A DNA stretch of 64,000 nt. Origin: an uncultured Oscillibacter sp. (GTDB lineage: Bacteria > Bacillota > Clostridia > Oscillospirales > Oscillospiraceae). Position 1 is the stretch's first letter. Every line of letters starts with the position of its first letter. Positions 16,363-24,590 of this stretch are shown here, piece by piece. The translations under genes and the position numbers were made by a program. The stretch covers positions 62,001-126,000 of the forward strand of contig UQVS01000001.1 in NCBI GenBank assembly GCA_900544615.1, read 5' to 3'. The notes under the pieces are model-generated. The model did no database searches and was not told the origin of the DNA. It saw only the letters and a list, made by a program, of their open reading frames with translations.

Positions 16363-17452
16363 CGCATTAAGTCTGGACTTCTTCCGCAATTACGTCCATC
16401 TGGACGCCGCTTTTGATCCCAATATCAATGTAATCTATGGCGACAACGCCCAGGGAAAGACCAATCTGCTGGAAGCGGTGGCGTATCTTTCTGGCGTCAG
16501 CCACCGGGCAAGGTATGATAAGGAGCTGATCCAGTTCGGCGTAGACCACGCCTTTCTGAAAAGCAGTGTGTTTTCGCGGGAACGGACCTTTCTGCTGGAA
16601 GCGGAACTGCACAGGGGCGCCCGGCGGGTGCTGCGCTCCAACGGCGTGAAGCTGAAAAACAGCGGCGAACTCAGCGGTATTTTTCAAAGCGTGCTGTTCT
16701 GCCCGGAGGATCTGTACCTGATCCGGGAGGGGGCGGCGGCCCGGCGGGGCTTTCTGGACGACTGCATCTGCCAGCTGCGGCCCCGGTATGCGCTGGCGCT
16801 GGCGGAATACAGGCGGCTTCATGAGCATAAGACCCGCATCCTGCGGGACAGCGAAGAAAAACCCTCTCTGCTGGACACACTGGACGAATTTTCACTGGGC
16901 ATGGCGAAGGCGGGAGCGCTGCTGATCCATTACCGCGCCCATTTCATCAAGCGGCTGTGTCAGGCGGCTCCTGCCATTCACGGAGATTTCTCCGGCGGCC
17001 GGGAGCAGCTGACGCTGAAATACGAAACCGTGTCTACGGTGACTGACCCGGAAGCGGGGCCGCAGGTGATTTTCCAGCAGCTTTTGCAGCATCAGGAGAG
17101 CCACCGGGCGGCGGAGATCGCCAGCCGGCAGTGTCTGTCCGGCCCTCACAAGGATGATTTGCTGGTGGAAATCGACGGACGGGCTGCCAAGAGCTTTGCA
17201 TCTCAGGGGCAGACCCGGACTGCGGCGCTTTCCCTGAAGCTGGCGGCGCGGGAAATCTTTCAGCAGGATACCGGCGAGTACCCGGTATTGCTGCTGGACG
17301 ACGTGCTTTCCGAGCTGGACCCCCGGCGGCAGGAATTCGTGCTGAACCGCATTCGGGGCGGGCAGGTATTCATCACCTGCTGCGAGGATGACCGGCTGCC
17401 GCAGCTATTAGGCGGAAGAATTTTTCATATTAAGGATGGCACTGTTCGGTGA
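16352..17452 (+). CDS. recF: DNA replication and repair protein RecF
   Basis: 366 residues of the SMC/RecF ATPase type: Walker A GDNAQGKTN (about 30-38), signature region SQGQTRTAALSLKLA (about 284), Walker B VLLLDDVLSELD (about 312-323). RecF loads RecA at gapped DNA with RecO and RecR. It starts inside yaaA. A diverged, frameshifted duplicate of its last 81 bases lies 148 bases downstream. Confidence 0.96.
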   Translation: MRIDALSLDFFRNYVHLDAAFDPNINVIYGDNAQGKTNLLEAVAYLSGVSHRARYDKELIQFGVDHAFLKSSVFSRERTFLLEAELHRGARRVLRSNGVKLKNSGELSGIFQSVLFCPEDLYLIREGAAARRGFLDDCICQLRPRYALALAEYRRLHEHKTRILRDSEEKPSLLDTLDEFSLGMAKAGALLIHYRAHFIKRLCQAAPAIHGDFSGGREQLTLKYETVSTVTDPEAGPQVIFQQLLQHQESHRAAEIASRQCLSGPHKDDLLVEIDGRAAKSFASQGQTRTAALSLKLAAREIFQQDTGEYPVLLLDDVLSELDPRRQEFVLNRIRGGQVFITCCEDDRLPQLLGGRIFHIKDGTVR

Positions 17453-17519
17453 TGAATACCGCGACGGAGCGCAGCGAACGGAGCAGCGCGTTTTCAATCG
17501 CCGCGCCGTTACGCGGCGC
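17453..17519. repeat. 67-base spacer with a palindrome between recF and a second recF tail
   Basis: GC-rich spacer ending in a perfect inverted repeat CGCCGCG/CGCGGCG (17499-17505 with 17512-17518) that abuts the duplicated recF tail at 17520. There is no coding sequence. It plays the same positional role as the palindrome-rich insert next to glyQS. Confidence 0.5.
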
Positions 17520-17601
17520 ATCACCTGCTGTGAGAATGATTGTCTGCCAGCAGATGCTGGGCGGGAAAATCTTCCATATCAGGAATGACGCTGTACAATG
17601 A
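17520..17601 (+). pseudogene. Diverged duplicate of the recF 3' end, frameshifted
   Basis: Aligns to the last 81 bases of recF (17372-17452) with one inserted base and about 74% identity by eye. Read with the insertion removed it encodes a RecF-like tail with LPQMLGGKIFHI where recF has LPQLLGGRIFHI, ending in TGA at the same place. It has no start and cannot be expressed as RecF. The divergence is too large for a recent local duplication, so it probably came from another lineage. Confidence 0.75.
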
Positions 17602-17618
17602 GAGATGAGGTGTGCTGC

Positions 17619-17774
17619 ATGAAAAAACAGATGAATGGAATTGCCCTCCTGCTGCTGGGAATTCTGTTTGCCATGGCAGGCGGACAGCTGGATCTGCTGG
17701 GACTGACGGGTGTTGGGCTTCTCATGGGAATCTTCGGCGCCGGGTTCGTTTACTGGAACAGCGGAGAGACCTGA
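17619..17774 (+). CDS. Very small two-helix membrane protein
   Basis: 51 residues: MKKQMNGIALLLLGILFAMA, a short Gly/Asp loop, then a second hydrophobic helix ending G-F-V-Y-W-N-S-G-E-T. The start at ATG 17619 has a weak GAGG ribosome site; the gene begins 18 bases after the recF-tail copy. The next gene begins 29 bases after the stop. Function unknown. The regular alternation of helices and tight spacing argue for a real gene. Confidence 0.5.
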   Translation: MKKQMNGIALLLLGILFAMAGGQLDLLGLTGVGLLMGIFGAGFVYWNSGET

Positions 17775-17803
17775 AATAACAGAACTGGAAAGGAAGAACT
17801 GCT

Positions 17804-18214
17804 ATGGAACCCATTCAATACCTCTGGAAAGATCGGAAACGCCATCTGGGGCTGCCTCTTTCCTTTACCCGGTACAGTCTCAGTGAGGATCGTCTGTTCT
17901 GCGAAAAAGGGTTTCTGAATCTGAAATGCGACGAGGTGCTGCTTTACCGCGTCCGGGATTTGCAGCTGAATCTGTCTCTTGGCCAGCGGATTCTCGGCGT
18001 GGGGACGATCTGCGTTATTTCTTCCGACCAGAGCATCCCCCATCTGGATCTGGTGAACGTGAAGCATCCGCGGGAGGTCAAGGAGCTGATCCATAAAAAC
18101 GTGGAAGCGGCCAAGGACAAGCGGCGGATGCGTACCACGGAGATCATGGGCGGTCCGGGGGACGATGAAGTGACCCACGATTTTGACGACGAAACGGAGT
18201 GCGGCGGCCGTTAA
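17804..18214 (+). CDS. PH-like (bPH2/YdbT-type) domain protein
   Basis: 136 residues. The middle matches bacterial PH domains of the YdbT/YdbS kind: S-L-S-E-D-R-L-F-C-E-K-G-F-L-N-L-K as the first strands, then V-L-L-Y-R-V-R-D-L-Q-L-N-L-S-L-G-Q-R-I-L-G-V-G-T-I as the typical strand and G-V-G-T turn. Unlike YdbT it has no membrane helices of its own. An acidic C-terminal tail follows. It lies with two small membrane proteins between recF and remB, so it may act at the membrane with them; that is inference. Confidence 0.65.
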   Translation: MEPIQYLWKDRKRHLGLPLSFTRYSLSEDRLFCEKGFLNLKCDEVLLYRVRDLQLNLSLGQRILGVGTICVISSDQSIPHLDLVNVKHPREVKELIHKNVEAAKDKRRMRTTEIMGGPGDDEVTHDFDDETECGGR

Positions 18215-18232
18215 ACGCCGCAGGAGGAAGCT

Positions 18233-18550
18233 ATGTTTCATGTTTTATTGGCACTGCCGGCCATTGCCGTATTCGGCACGGTGGCCGGAACGGTTCTGAG
18301 CGTTCTGAGCGGCCTGCTGGTGCTGGCATTTATCGCGGAGCTGCTGTTCGGCTTTGTGTTCCGCATGGCAAAATGGCTCCTGTGGCTGCCCTGCGTGCTG
18401 GGCATGGCCGTTCTGGGAATTCTGGGCGCCGGGCTGGGCGTGGTTCCCCTGACGCTGATGCTGGTGTTCGGCCTTGTTTACGGCGTGGTGCTGCTGGTGG
18501 GGAAGTGCGCGGTACATCTGCTGCGGTGGCTGTTTGGCCTGTTTTTCTGA
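18233..18550 (+). CDS. Small hydrophobic membrane protein
   Basis: 105 residues, almost entirely hydrophobic, with four predicted segments (about 2-20, 22-40, 44-66, 72-100) and only a few charges. ATG 18233 follows CAGGAGGAAG. It starts 18 bases after the PH-domain gene and ends six bases before remB, so it is part of the same transcript. I do not recognise a family. Confidence 0.6.
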   Translation: MFHVLLALPAIAVFGTVAGTVLSVLSGLLVLAFIAELLFGFVFRMAKWLLWLPCVLGMAVLGILGAGLGVVPLTLMLVFGLVYGVVLLVGKCAVHLLRWLFGLFF

Positions 18551-18556
18551 GGGCCT

Positions 18557-18823
18557 ATGTATTTGCATCTGGGACAGAACGAGATCGTGCCGGATCATCG
18601 GATCATCGGCATTTTTGATCTGGATAAATGCAGCTATGAAAAGCGTACCCGCGAATATCTCGCCAACGCGGAACAGGAGGGCGTGGTGCTGGACGTGTCC
18701 GGCGACCTGCCCAAGTCCTTTGTGGTGTGCGACCATCCGTACCACCCGCAGATCGTGTATCTGAGCCAGCTGAACACCTCCACCCTGAAAAACCGGGCGG
18801 AGAGCGACAGACTGGTGCTGTAG
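18557..18823 (+). CDS. remB: RemB-like (RemA-family) DNA-binding regulator
   Basis: 88 residues beginning MYLHLGQNEIVPDHRIIGIFDL and containing S-K-R-T-R-E-Y-L-type sequence (K-R-T-R-E-Y-L) followed by a C-terminal V-Y-L-S-Q-L-N-T-S-T-L-K-N-R. This is the pattern of the RemA/RemB family (DUF370), known in Bacillus for control of biofilm matrix genes, and its position just upstream of gyrB is conserved. The Bacillus role may not carry over. The 128 bases before gyrB contain a perfect GCAGGCT/AGCCTGC hairpin near 18835-18852. Confidence 0.85.
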   Translation: MYLHLGQNEIVPDHRIIGIFDLDKCSYEKRTREYLANAEQEGVVLDVSGDLPKSFVVCDHPYHPQIVYLSQLNTSTLKNRAESDRLVL

Positions 18824-18951
18824 TGAAAATCAGGCAGGCTGAAGAGCCTGCTGACTGAAAAGCAAAAACTGGAAATGATCGGGGCAAGGAGAAACGGGCC
18901 GGAAGCGGTCCGGCTTGGTTCTTCCTGCCCAGAGACGAAAGGAGAACCTAC

Positions 18952-20919
18952 ATGGCAGACAACGAAATTCTGCAATCCACGGCGGTGGACGCCGCCAACG
19001 AGTATGACGCATCGGAAATTCAGGTTCTGGAAGGGCTGGAAGCCGTCCGAAAGCGTCCCGGTATGTATATCGGCTCCACTTCTACCTCCGGCCTTCACCA
19101 TCTGGTGTATGAGATCGTGGACAACGCCATCGACGAAGCGCTGGCGGGCTACTGCACGGAGATCTCCGTCACCATCAACGAGGGCGATACCATCACCGTG
19201 GTGGATAACGGCCGCGGCATCCCCGTGGACATTCAGGCCCAGACCGGCAAGCCCGCTCTGGAAGTGGTGTACACCGTGCTGCACGCCGGCGGCAAGTTCG
19301 GCGGCGGGGGCTACAAGGTATCCGGCGGCCTCCACGGCGTGGGCGCTTCCGTGGTGAACGCCCTGAGCGAATGGCTGGTGGTGCAGGTTCACCGGGACGG
19401 CAAGATCCATGAGATGAAGTTTGCACGGGGCAAGGTCACGGAACCCATGACCGTGGTGGGTACCACGGATCACACCGGCACCACCGTCACGTTCAAGCCG
19501 GACCCCGAAATGTTTGAGGACACCATTTACAGCTATGACACCCTCCACACCCGGATGCGGGAGGAGGCTTTCCTGAACGCCGGTCTGCGGATCACCATTG
19601 CCGATGAGCGGAATGCCTCTGCCGACAAGCCGGAGGAGGAGCGCTACCACTCCATGTGCTACGAGGGCGGTATCCGGGAGTTCGTCACCTACCTCAACCG
19701 CACCAAGACCCCCCTCCACGAGCAGGTCATCTATGTGGCGGGGCAGAAGGGCGATTCCATGGCGGAGATCGCCATGCAGTATAACGACGGCTATAATGAA
19801 ACCACCCTGTCCTTTGCCAACAACGTCCACACCCCGGAGGGCGGTATGCATGAGGAGGGCTTCCGCCGTGCGCTGACCACGGTGCTGAATAATTACGGCC
19901 GGAAGATCAAAATGCTGAAAGACGATGAGAAGGTCTCCGGAGAGGACTGCCGGGAGGGTCTGACCTGCGTTATTTCCGTGAAGCTGACGGACGCGCAGTT
20001 TGAAGGCCAGACCAAGGCCAAGCTGGGCAACAGCGAGATCCGGACGCTGGTGAACAACATCGTTGCCGACAAGCTGGATACCTTCCTGGAGGAGAATCCT
20101 CAGGTGGGCCGCATGATTCTGGACAAGGCCCTCACCGCCAACCGGGCGCGGGAGGCCGCCAAGAAGGCAAGAGAGTCCATCCGCCGCAAGACGGCGCTGG
20201 GCGGCGCGGCCATGCCGGATAAGCTGCGGGACTGCAACGAAAACAACCCGGAACTCACCGAGCTGTACATCGTGGAGGGCGACTCCGCAGGCGGCTCCGC
20301 CACGCAGGGCCGGGATTCCCGTTTTCAGGCCATCCTTCCCCTGTGGGGCAAGATGCTGAACGTGGAAAAGGCCCGTGCGGACAAGGTGTACGGCAACGAC
20401 AAGCTCCAGCCGGTGATCACGGCGCTGGGCGCGGGCATCGGCGACGAATTTGACGACGCCAAGCTCCGGTATCATAAAATCATCATCATGGCAGATGCCG
20501 ATGTGGACGGCGCCCATATTCGCACCCTGCTGCTGACCTTCTTCTTCCGCTTCATGCGGCCGCTGATCGAGAAGGGCTATGTGTATTCCGCTGTGCCGCC
20601 CCTCTATAAGCTGACCCGCGGCAAGACCACGCGGGTGGCCTTCTCTGACGAGGAGCGGGACGCCGTGTCCGCCGAGCTGCGGGGCGGAAATCCCAATGTC
20701 AAGATCGACATCTCCCGGTTCAAGGGTCTGGGCGAGATGAACCCCCATGAGCTGTGGGAGACCACCATGGATCCTGAAAAACGGACGCTGCGCCGCATCA
20801 CGCTGGACGACGCCGTTCTTGCGGACGCCACCTTCAACATCCTGATGGGTGAAAAGGTGGAGCCCCGGAAGGAGTTCATTGAGCGCAACGCCAAGTACGC
20901 GGTGAATCTGGATTACTAA
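18952..20919 (+). CDS. gyrB: DNA gyrase subunit B
   Basis: 655 residues. GHKL ATPase domain with EIVDNAIDEALAGYC and VVDNGRGIPVD, the lid G-G-G-Y-K-V-S-G-G-L-H-G-V-G, a TOPRIM domain with EGDSAGGSA (about 442) and DADVDGAHIRTLLL (about 516), and the C-terminal R-K-E-F-I-E. With GyrA it introduces negative supercoils using ATP. ATG 18952 follows AAAGGAGA. gyrA starts 59 bases downstream; the gap contains an imperfect hairpin closed by ATGCGGA/TCCGCAT (20923-20960). Confidence 0.97.
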   Translation: MADNEILQSTAVDAANEYDASEIQVLEGLEAVRKRPGMYIGSTSTSGLHHLVYEIVDNAIDEALAGYCTEISVTINEGDTITVVDNGRGIPVDIQAQTGKPALEVVYTVLHAGGKFGGGGYKVSGGLHGVGASVVNALSEWLVVQVHRDGKIHEMKFARGKVTEPMTVVGTTDHTGTTVTFKPDPEMFEDTIYSYDTLHTRMREEAFLNAGLRITIADERNASADKPEEERYHSMCYEGGIREFVTYLNRTKTPLHEQVIYVAGQKGDSMAEIAMQYNDGYNETTLSFANNVHTPEGGMHEEGFRRALTTVLNNYGRKIKMLKDDEKVSGEDCREGLTCVISVKLTDAQFEGQTKAKLGNSEIRTLVNNIVADKLDTFLEENPQVGRMILDKALTANRAREAAKKARESIRRKTALGGAAMPDKLRDCNENNPELTELYIVEGDSAGGSATQGRDSRFQAILPLWGKMLNVEKARADKVYGNDKLQPVITALGAGIGDEFDDAKLRYHKIIIMADADVDGAHIRTLLLTFFFRFMRPLIEKGYVYSAVPPLYKLTRGKTTRVAFSDEERDAVSAELRGGNPNVKIDISRFKGLGEMNPHELWETTMDPEKRTLRRITLDDAVLADATFNILMGEKVEPRKEFIERNAKYAVNLDY

Positions 20920-20978
20920 GATATGCGGATCAGAACGTTTCTGGTCTGTTATCTCCGCATGAGGAGGATGCAAAAGGA

Positions 20979-23525
20979 ATGAGTAAGAAACCCCAATACG
21001 ATCCTGAGGAGATCCGATATCCGGACCAGCACATTGTGGAGTCCCCGCTGGTGCCGGAGATGGAGAAATCCTATATTGAATATGCCATGAGCGTCATTGT
21101 GGGCCGCGCCCTGCCAGATGTGCGGGACGGCCTGAAGCCGGTGCATCGCCGGATCCTGTACGCCATGTATGAGGATAACCTCACAAGCGACAAGCCCTTC
21201 AAAAAGTCCGCCACCTGTGTGGGCGACGTGCTGGGCCGGTATCACCCCCACGGCGACGCCTCCGTGTACGACGCGCTGGTGCGTCTGGCACAGGACTTTT
21301 CCATGCGCTATATGCTGGTGGACGGCCACGGCAACTTCGGCAGCGTGGATGGCGATCCCCCGGCAGCCTACCGTTATACGGAAGCACGTTTGAGCAAGAT
21401 CTCCGACGAGATGCTCCGGGATATCGAAAAGGACACCGTGGACTGGGACCCCAACTTCGATGAGAGCCGGAAAGAACCCCGCGTTCTCCCGGCCCGCTTC
21501 CCCAACCTGCTGGTAAACGGCTCCAGCGGCATCGCCGTGGGCATGGCTACCAACATCCCGCCCCACAATCTGCGGGAGGTGATCGGCGCCTGTATCTGCG
21601 TGCTGGATGATCCCAACGCGTCCCTGTCTGACCTGATGGAGCATATCAAGGGGCCGGACTTCCCTACAAGGGGCATTATCATGGGCCGCAGCGGTATCCG
21701 GGCGGCCTACGCCACCGGCCGGGGCCGGATTATAGTCCGCGCCCGGCATGAATTTGAGGAGTTCGGTCACGACCGTACCCGTATTGTCATCACGGAGCTG
21801 CCCTATCAGGTGAACAAGCGGATGCTCATTAAGAGCCTTGCCGATCAGGTGGAGGACAAGCGTCTGGAGGGCATTTCCGACATCCGGGACGAGTCCGACC
21901 GCAATGGTATGCGGATGGTCATTGAGCTGAAGCGGGATGCCAACCCGCAGGTGGTGCTGAACCGCCTGTTTAACCAGTCCCAGCTCCAGACCACCTTCGC
22001 CATCAATATGCTGGCGTTGGTACAGAACCAGTCCCAGCCCAAGATTCTGTCCCTGCGGCATATCATTGACGAGTATCTGGCATTTCAGGAGGAGATCATC
22101 GTCCGCCGGACGAAGTTCGACCTGAAAAAAGCTCAGGAGCGCGCCCATCTGCTGGAGGGTCTGCTCATCGCGCAGGACAATATCGACGAGGTTATCAAGA
22201 TCATCCGCACCAGCTACGATAATGCCAAGGAAAATCTGATGAACCGCTTCGGTCTGGACGATGTGCAGGCGCAGGCCATTCTGGATATGCGCCTGAAGGC
22301 CTTGCAGGGCCTCGACCGGGAGAAGCTGGAAAACGAATACAAGGAACTGGAGGAGAAGATTGCCTACTTCAACCGCGTCCTCTCCGACGATGCGCTGGTG
22401 CGCCAGATCCTGAAGGAAGAGCTGACCGCCATTGCCGACAAGTTCGGCGACGACCGCAAGACCGAGATTCAGGATGTGGAGGACGAGATCGACATTGAGG
22501 ATCTCATTGAAGAGGAGCAGTGCGTCTTTACGCTGACGGAAGCCGGTTATATCAAGCGCACCCCTGTCAGCGAATATACCGCCCAGTCCAAGGGCGGCAT
22601 GGGCAAGAAGGGGATCACCACGCGGGAAGAGGATACCGTGGTGGATGTGTTCACCGCCTCTACCCACGATTTCATCCTGTTCTTTACCGACACCGGCAAG
22701 GTCTATCGGAAGAAGGGCTATCAGATCCCCGAATCCGGCAAGACTGCCAAGGGTACCAACCTCATCAACATCCTGCAAATCGAGCAGGGCGAACGGGTGC
22801 AGACCATGCTCCACTTCCGGGAGATGGGCAACGACCACCTGTACCTCATGATGGTGACCCGGAACGGCACGGTGAAGCGCCTGCCGGTGGAAACCCTGAA
22901 GAACCTGCGGAACAACGGCATCCGCGCCCTGACCATGGACGAAGGCGACGAGCTGGTGTCTGTCCGGGAGACGGACGGCAATCAGAAGATCCTCATCGCC
23001 ACCCATGACGGCATGGCCGTGGTGTTCGATGAGAACGATGTCCGTCCCATGGGCCGTACTGCCGTGGGCGTCCGGGGCATCAAGCTCCGGGACGGCGACT
23101 ATGTGGTGGGCGCTGCACGGGCGCAGGAAGGCAAGAGCGTGCTGACCATCACCGAAAAGGGCTACGGCAAGCGGACTCCCGTGGAGGAGTACCGCATCAC
23201 CAACCGCGGCGGCCTTGGTATCAAGAATTACCAGATCACGGAAAAAACCGGCAAGATCGTGGGTGTCAAGGTGGTGGACGGCAGCGAGGATCTGCTGCTG
23301 GTGACCCAGTCCGGCATCCTGATCCGCACCCCGGTGGAAAACATCAAGGAAACCGCCAACCGCGCTACGCAGGGCGTGATTGTCATGCGCTTCAAGGAGG
23401 AGGGCAATCAGGTCATCTCCATGGCGCTGGCAGACCACGAGGACACGGCAGAGCCGGTTTCCGACACACCTGCGGAGGGAACGGAGTCTGCTGCCCCGGC
23501 AGAGGATTCCCATCAGGAAAGCTGA
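20979..23525 (+). CDS. gyrA: DNA gyrase subunit A
   Basis: 848 residues with the catalytic tyrosine Tyr133 in RYTEARL and a six-bladed C-terminal beta-pinwheel (repeats such as VFTLTEAGYIKRTPV and VLTITEKGYGKRTPV) ending in an acidic tail. The quinolone-contact region reads HPHGDASVYD: Ala94 occupies the place of E. coli Ser83, and Asp98 that of Asp87. The offset of 11 is the same for the catalytic tyrosine, supporting the alignment. ATG 20979 follows AGGAGGATG-type sequence. The gene ends before a strong terminator. Confidence 0.97.
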   Translation: MSKKPQYDPEEIRYPDQHIVESPLVPEMEKSYIEYAMSVIVGRALPDVRDGLKPVHRRILYAMYEDNLTSDKPFKKSATCVGDVLGRYHPHGDASVYDALVRLAQDFSMRYMLVDGHGNFGSVDGDPPAAYRYTEARLSKISDEMLRDIEKDTVDWDPNFDESRKEPRVLPARFPNLLVNGSSGIAVGMATNIPPHNLREVIGACICVLDDPNASLSDLMEHIKGPDFPTRGIIMGRSGIRAAYATGRGRIIVRARHEFEEFGHDRTRIVITELPYQVNKRMLIKSLADQVEDKRLEGISDIRDESDRNGMRMVIELKRDANPQVVLNRLFNQSQLQTTFAINMLALVQNQSQPKILSLRHIIDEYLAFQEEIIVRRTKFDLKKAQERAHLLEGLLIAQDNIDEVIKIIRTSYDNAKENLMNRFGLDDVQAQAILDMRLKALQGLDREKLENEYKELEEKIAYFNRVLSDDALVRQILKEELTAIADKFGDDRKTEIQDVEDEIDIEDLIEEEQCVFTLTEAGYIKRTPVSEYTAQSKGGMGKKGITTREEDTVVDVFTASTHDFILFFTDTGKVYRKKGYQIPESGKTAKGTNLINILQIEQGERVQTMLHFREMGNDHLYLMMVTRNGTVKRLPVETLKNLRNNGIRALTMDEGDELVSVRETDGNQKILIATHDGMAVVFDENDVRPMGRTAVGVRGIKLRDGDYVVGAARAQEGKSVLTITEKGYGKRTPVEEYRITNRGGLGIKNYQITEKTGKIVGVKVVDGSEDLLLVTQSGILIRTPVENIKETANRATQGVIVMRFKEEGNQVISMALADHEDTAEPVSDTPAEGTESAAPAEDSHQES

Positions 23526-23545
23526 TTTGCCTTTTGAATCATGAG

Positions 23546-23587
23546 AAAGACAGAAGAACCGGCCATTTGGCCGGTTCTTCTGTCTTT
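23546..23587 (+). terminator. Strong terminator after gyrA
   Basis: A near-perfect stem of about 19 bp (arm GACAGAAGAACCGGCC) with a 4-base ATTT loop, then TTT. The inverted repeat is symmetric, so it may also end transcripts from the right. Confidence 0.85.
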
Positions 23588-23623
23588 GAGAACAACTCTG
23601 AGAAGATATCTCAGTGGATATTT

Positions 23624-23821
23624 TTATCGCGGCTGATTGCTCCGCTCCAGCAGATAATCCAACGAAACATTGAAGTAGTCGGCAATCCGAATCAATTCAT
23701 CAATGCCGGGTTCCCGTTCGCCGTTTTCATAGCGGCTGATGGTATTCTGGCTCATGGAAAGTTCAATAGCCAAGCGCTGCTGTGACATTTTTCGTGCCAA
23801 GCGCAGTTCCCGTAATCTCAT
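23624..23821 (-). CDS. XRE-family helix-turn-helix regulator (single domain)
   Basis: 65 residues, one Cro/C1-type domain: M-R-L-R-E-L-R-L-A-R-K-M-S-Q, then LAIELSMSQNTISRYENG (recognition helix and the typical RYENG) and EPGIDELIRIADYFNVSLDYLL. There is no effector or membrane domain. It lies 26 bases downstream of a second XRE-type gene on the same strand and probably shares its transcript. Likely role: repressor of the local divergent promoter. Confidence 0.85.
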   Translation of the reverse strand: MRLRELRLARKMSQQRLAIELSMSQNTISRYENGEREPGIDELIRIADYFNVSLDYLLERSNQPR

Positions 23822-23847
23822 AGCATCACCTTGACACTATTATGCCG

Positions 23848-24123
23848 TTAAAGAGAATCCATTTTCTGTTCTGGCTGCTCATAGTGCAGCAGATCTTCAA
23901 CCCTGCAATCCAATACATAGCAGATTTTGGCTAAAAAATCCAGATCAACCAGAGCAATATCCTGCCCCTTGTAATAGCGGTCAATTACATCATATTTGAT
24001 TCCCGTTAAAGTTCGCAGACGGTTGCGGGTGATTTTCCGCGCATCCATTACTTTGGAGAGAGTAACGATCACATGGCCGTATTCTGCTGTCTGATAGCTG
24101 ACGATGCTTTTTGGCTCATTCAT
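23848..24123 (-). CDS. Second XRE-type helix-turn-helix regulator
   Basis: 91 residues. The HTH is of the HTH_26 kind: L-S-K-V-M-D-A-R-K-I-T-R-N-R-L-R-T-L-T-G-I-K-Y-D-V-I-D-R-Y-Y-K-G, then VDLDFLAKICYVLDCRVEDLL. About 18 residues precede the domain. AAAGGAGGGG lies just before ATG 24123. Its promoter region contains palindromes consistent with autorepression and with control of the divergent gene at 24228. Confidence 0.75.
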   Translation of the reverse strand: MNEPKSIVSYQTAEYGHVIVTLSKVMDARKITRNRLRTLTGIKYDVIDRYYKGQDIALVDLDFLAKICYVLDCRVEDLLHYEQPEQKMDSL

Positions 24124-24153
24124 GCAACCCCTCCTTTGACAGAATCATTTTAA

Positions 24154-24207
24154 CAGGGATATCCCTGATTGACATTTACCATATTTAAGGTTATCCTTAT
24201 ATAAGGT
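24154..24207. promoter_or_regulatory. Operator cluster between divergent XRE gene and small gene
   Basis: Three palindromes in 54 bases: CAGGGATATCCCTG (24154-24167, perfect), ACCATATTTAAGGT (24178-24191, one mismatched pair) and TCCTTATATAAGGT with a perfect 12-base core (24195-24206). The last two share half-sites and are 16 bases apart centre to centre. They overlap the plus promoter (24169-24197). The first sits in the spacer of a weak minus-strand promoter ending TAAAAT. They are good candidates for XRE operators. Confidence 0.65.
24169..24197 (+). promoter_or_regulatory. Promoter of the small gene at 24228
   Basis: Perfect TTGACA (24169-24174), 17 bases, TATCCT (24192-24197), inside the operator cluster. 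Confidence 0.65.
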
Positions 24208-24227
24208 AAACATAAGGAGGGGTTTCT

Positions 24228-24413
24228 ATGAAAGATGAGCAGGAATTTTACCGCTGCCTCGTGTCGGATGCAGCAGGGCGGGCGCTGTTGAGAATCCGGG
24301 ATATTTTATCAGATGAAACGTTGAATGATACAGCCTGCTTTTATAAAATCGAAGCCATAATTTCCCTTTTGAACGACATGGGTATTTTCACTGGCACCCG
24401 CCACGATTTTTGA
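24228..24413 (+). CDS. Small protein controlled by the XRE module
   Basis: 61 residues, ATG 24228 with a strong AAGGAGGGG site. It is predicted soluble and mostly helical: MKDEQEFYRCLVSDAAGRAL at the N-terminus, then I-R-D-I-L-S-D-E-T and a second helix I-E-A-I-I-S-L-L-N-D-M. No known family. Its placement across a shared operator from two XRE proteins is like small proteins of mobile-element or phage-type control modules. A terminator follows five bases after the stop. Confidence 0.55.
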   Translation: MKDEQEFYRCLVSDAAGRALLRIRDILSDETLNDTACFYKIEAIISLLNDMGIFTGTRHDF

Positions 24414-24417
24414 TAAA

Positions 24418-24444
24418 AAAGCACACGGCGCAGCCGTGTGCTTT
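24418..24444 (+). terminator. Terminator of the small gene
   Basis: Nine-bp GC stem GCACACGGC/GCCGTGTGC (24421-24429 with 24433-24441) extended by A-T pairs, with a 3-base loop and T-rich tail. Confidence 0.8.
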
Positions 24445-24461
24445 CTGTTTTGGGGTGTTTC

Positions 24462-24491
24462 CAAAGAGGGGGATCGCAGTCCCCCTCTTTG
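24462..24491. repeat. Perfect 11-bp inverted repeat
   Basis: CAAAGAGGGGG (24462-24472) and its complement (24481-24491) around an 8-base loop, in the gene-free gap between the XRE module and aspS. It may be a second terminator; no U tract is visible. Confidence 0.45.
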
Positions 24492-24547
24492 TATCGTTTG
24501 GAATCCGGGGCGAATCGAAACGCCCTGGTGCTTTCCGATGAGGGTCA

Positions 24548-24585
24548 AAGGGGGAGGAGCCTTTTCAGAAAGACTTCTCCCCCTT
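24548..24585 (-). terminator. Probable aspS terminator
   Basis: Arms AAGGGGGAG and CTCCCCCTT (24548-24556 with 24577-24585) with a mismatched upper stem, starting five bases after the aspS stop. The U tract is short. Confidence 0.45.
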
Positions 24586-24590
24586 ATCGG

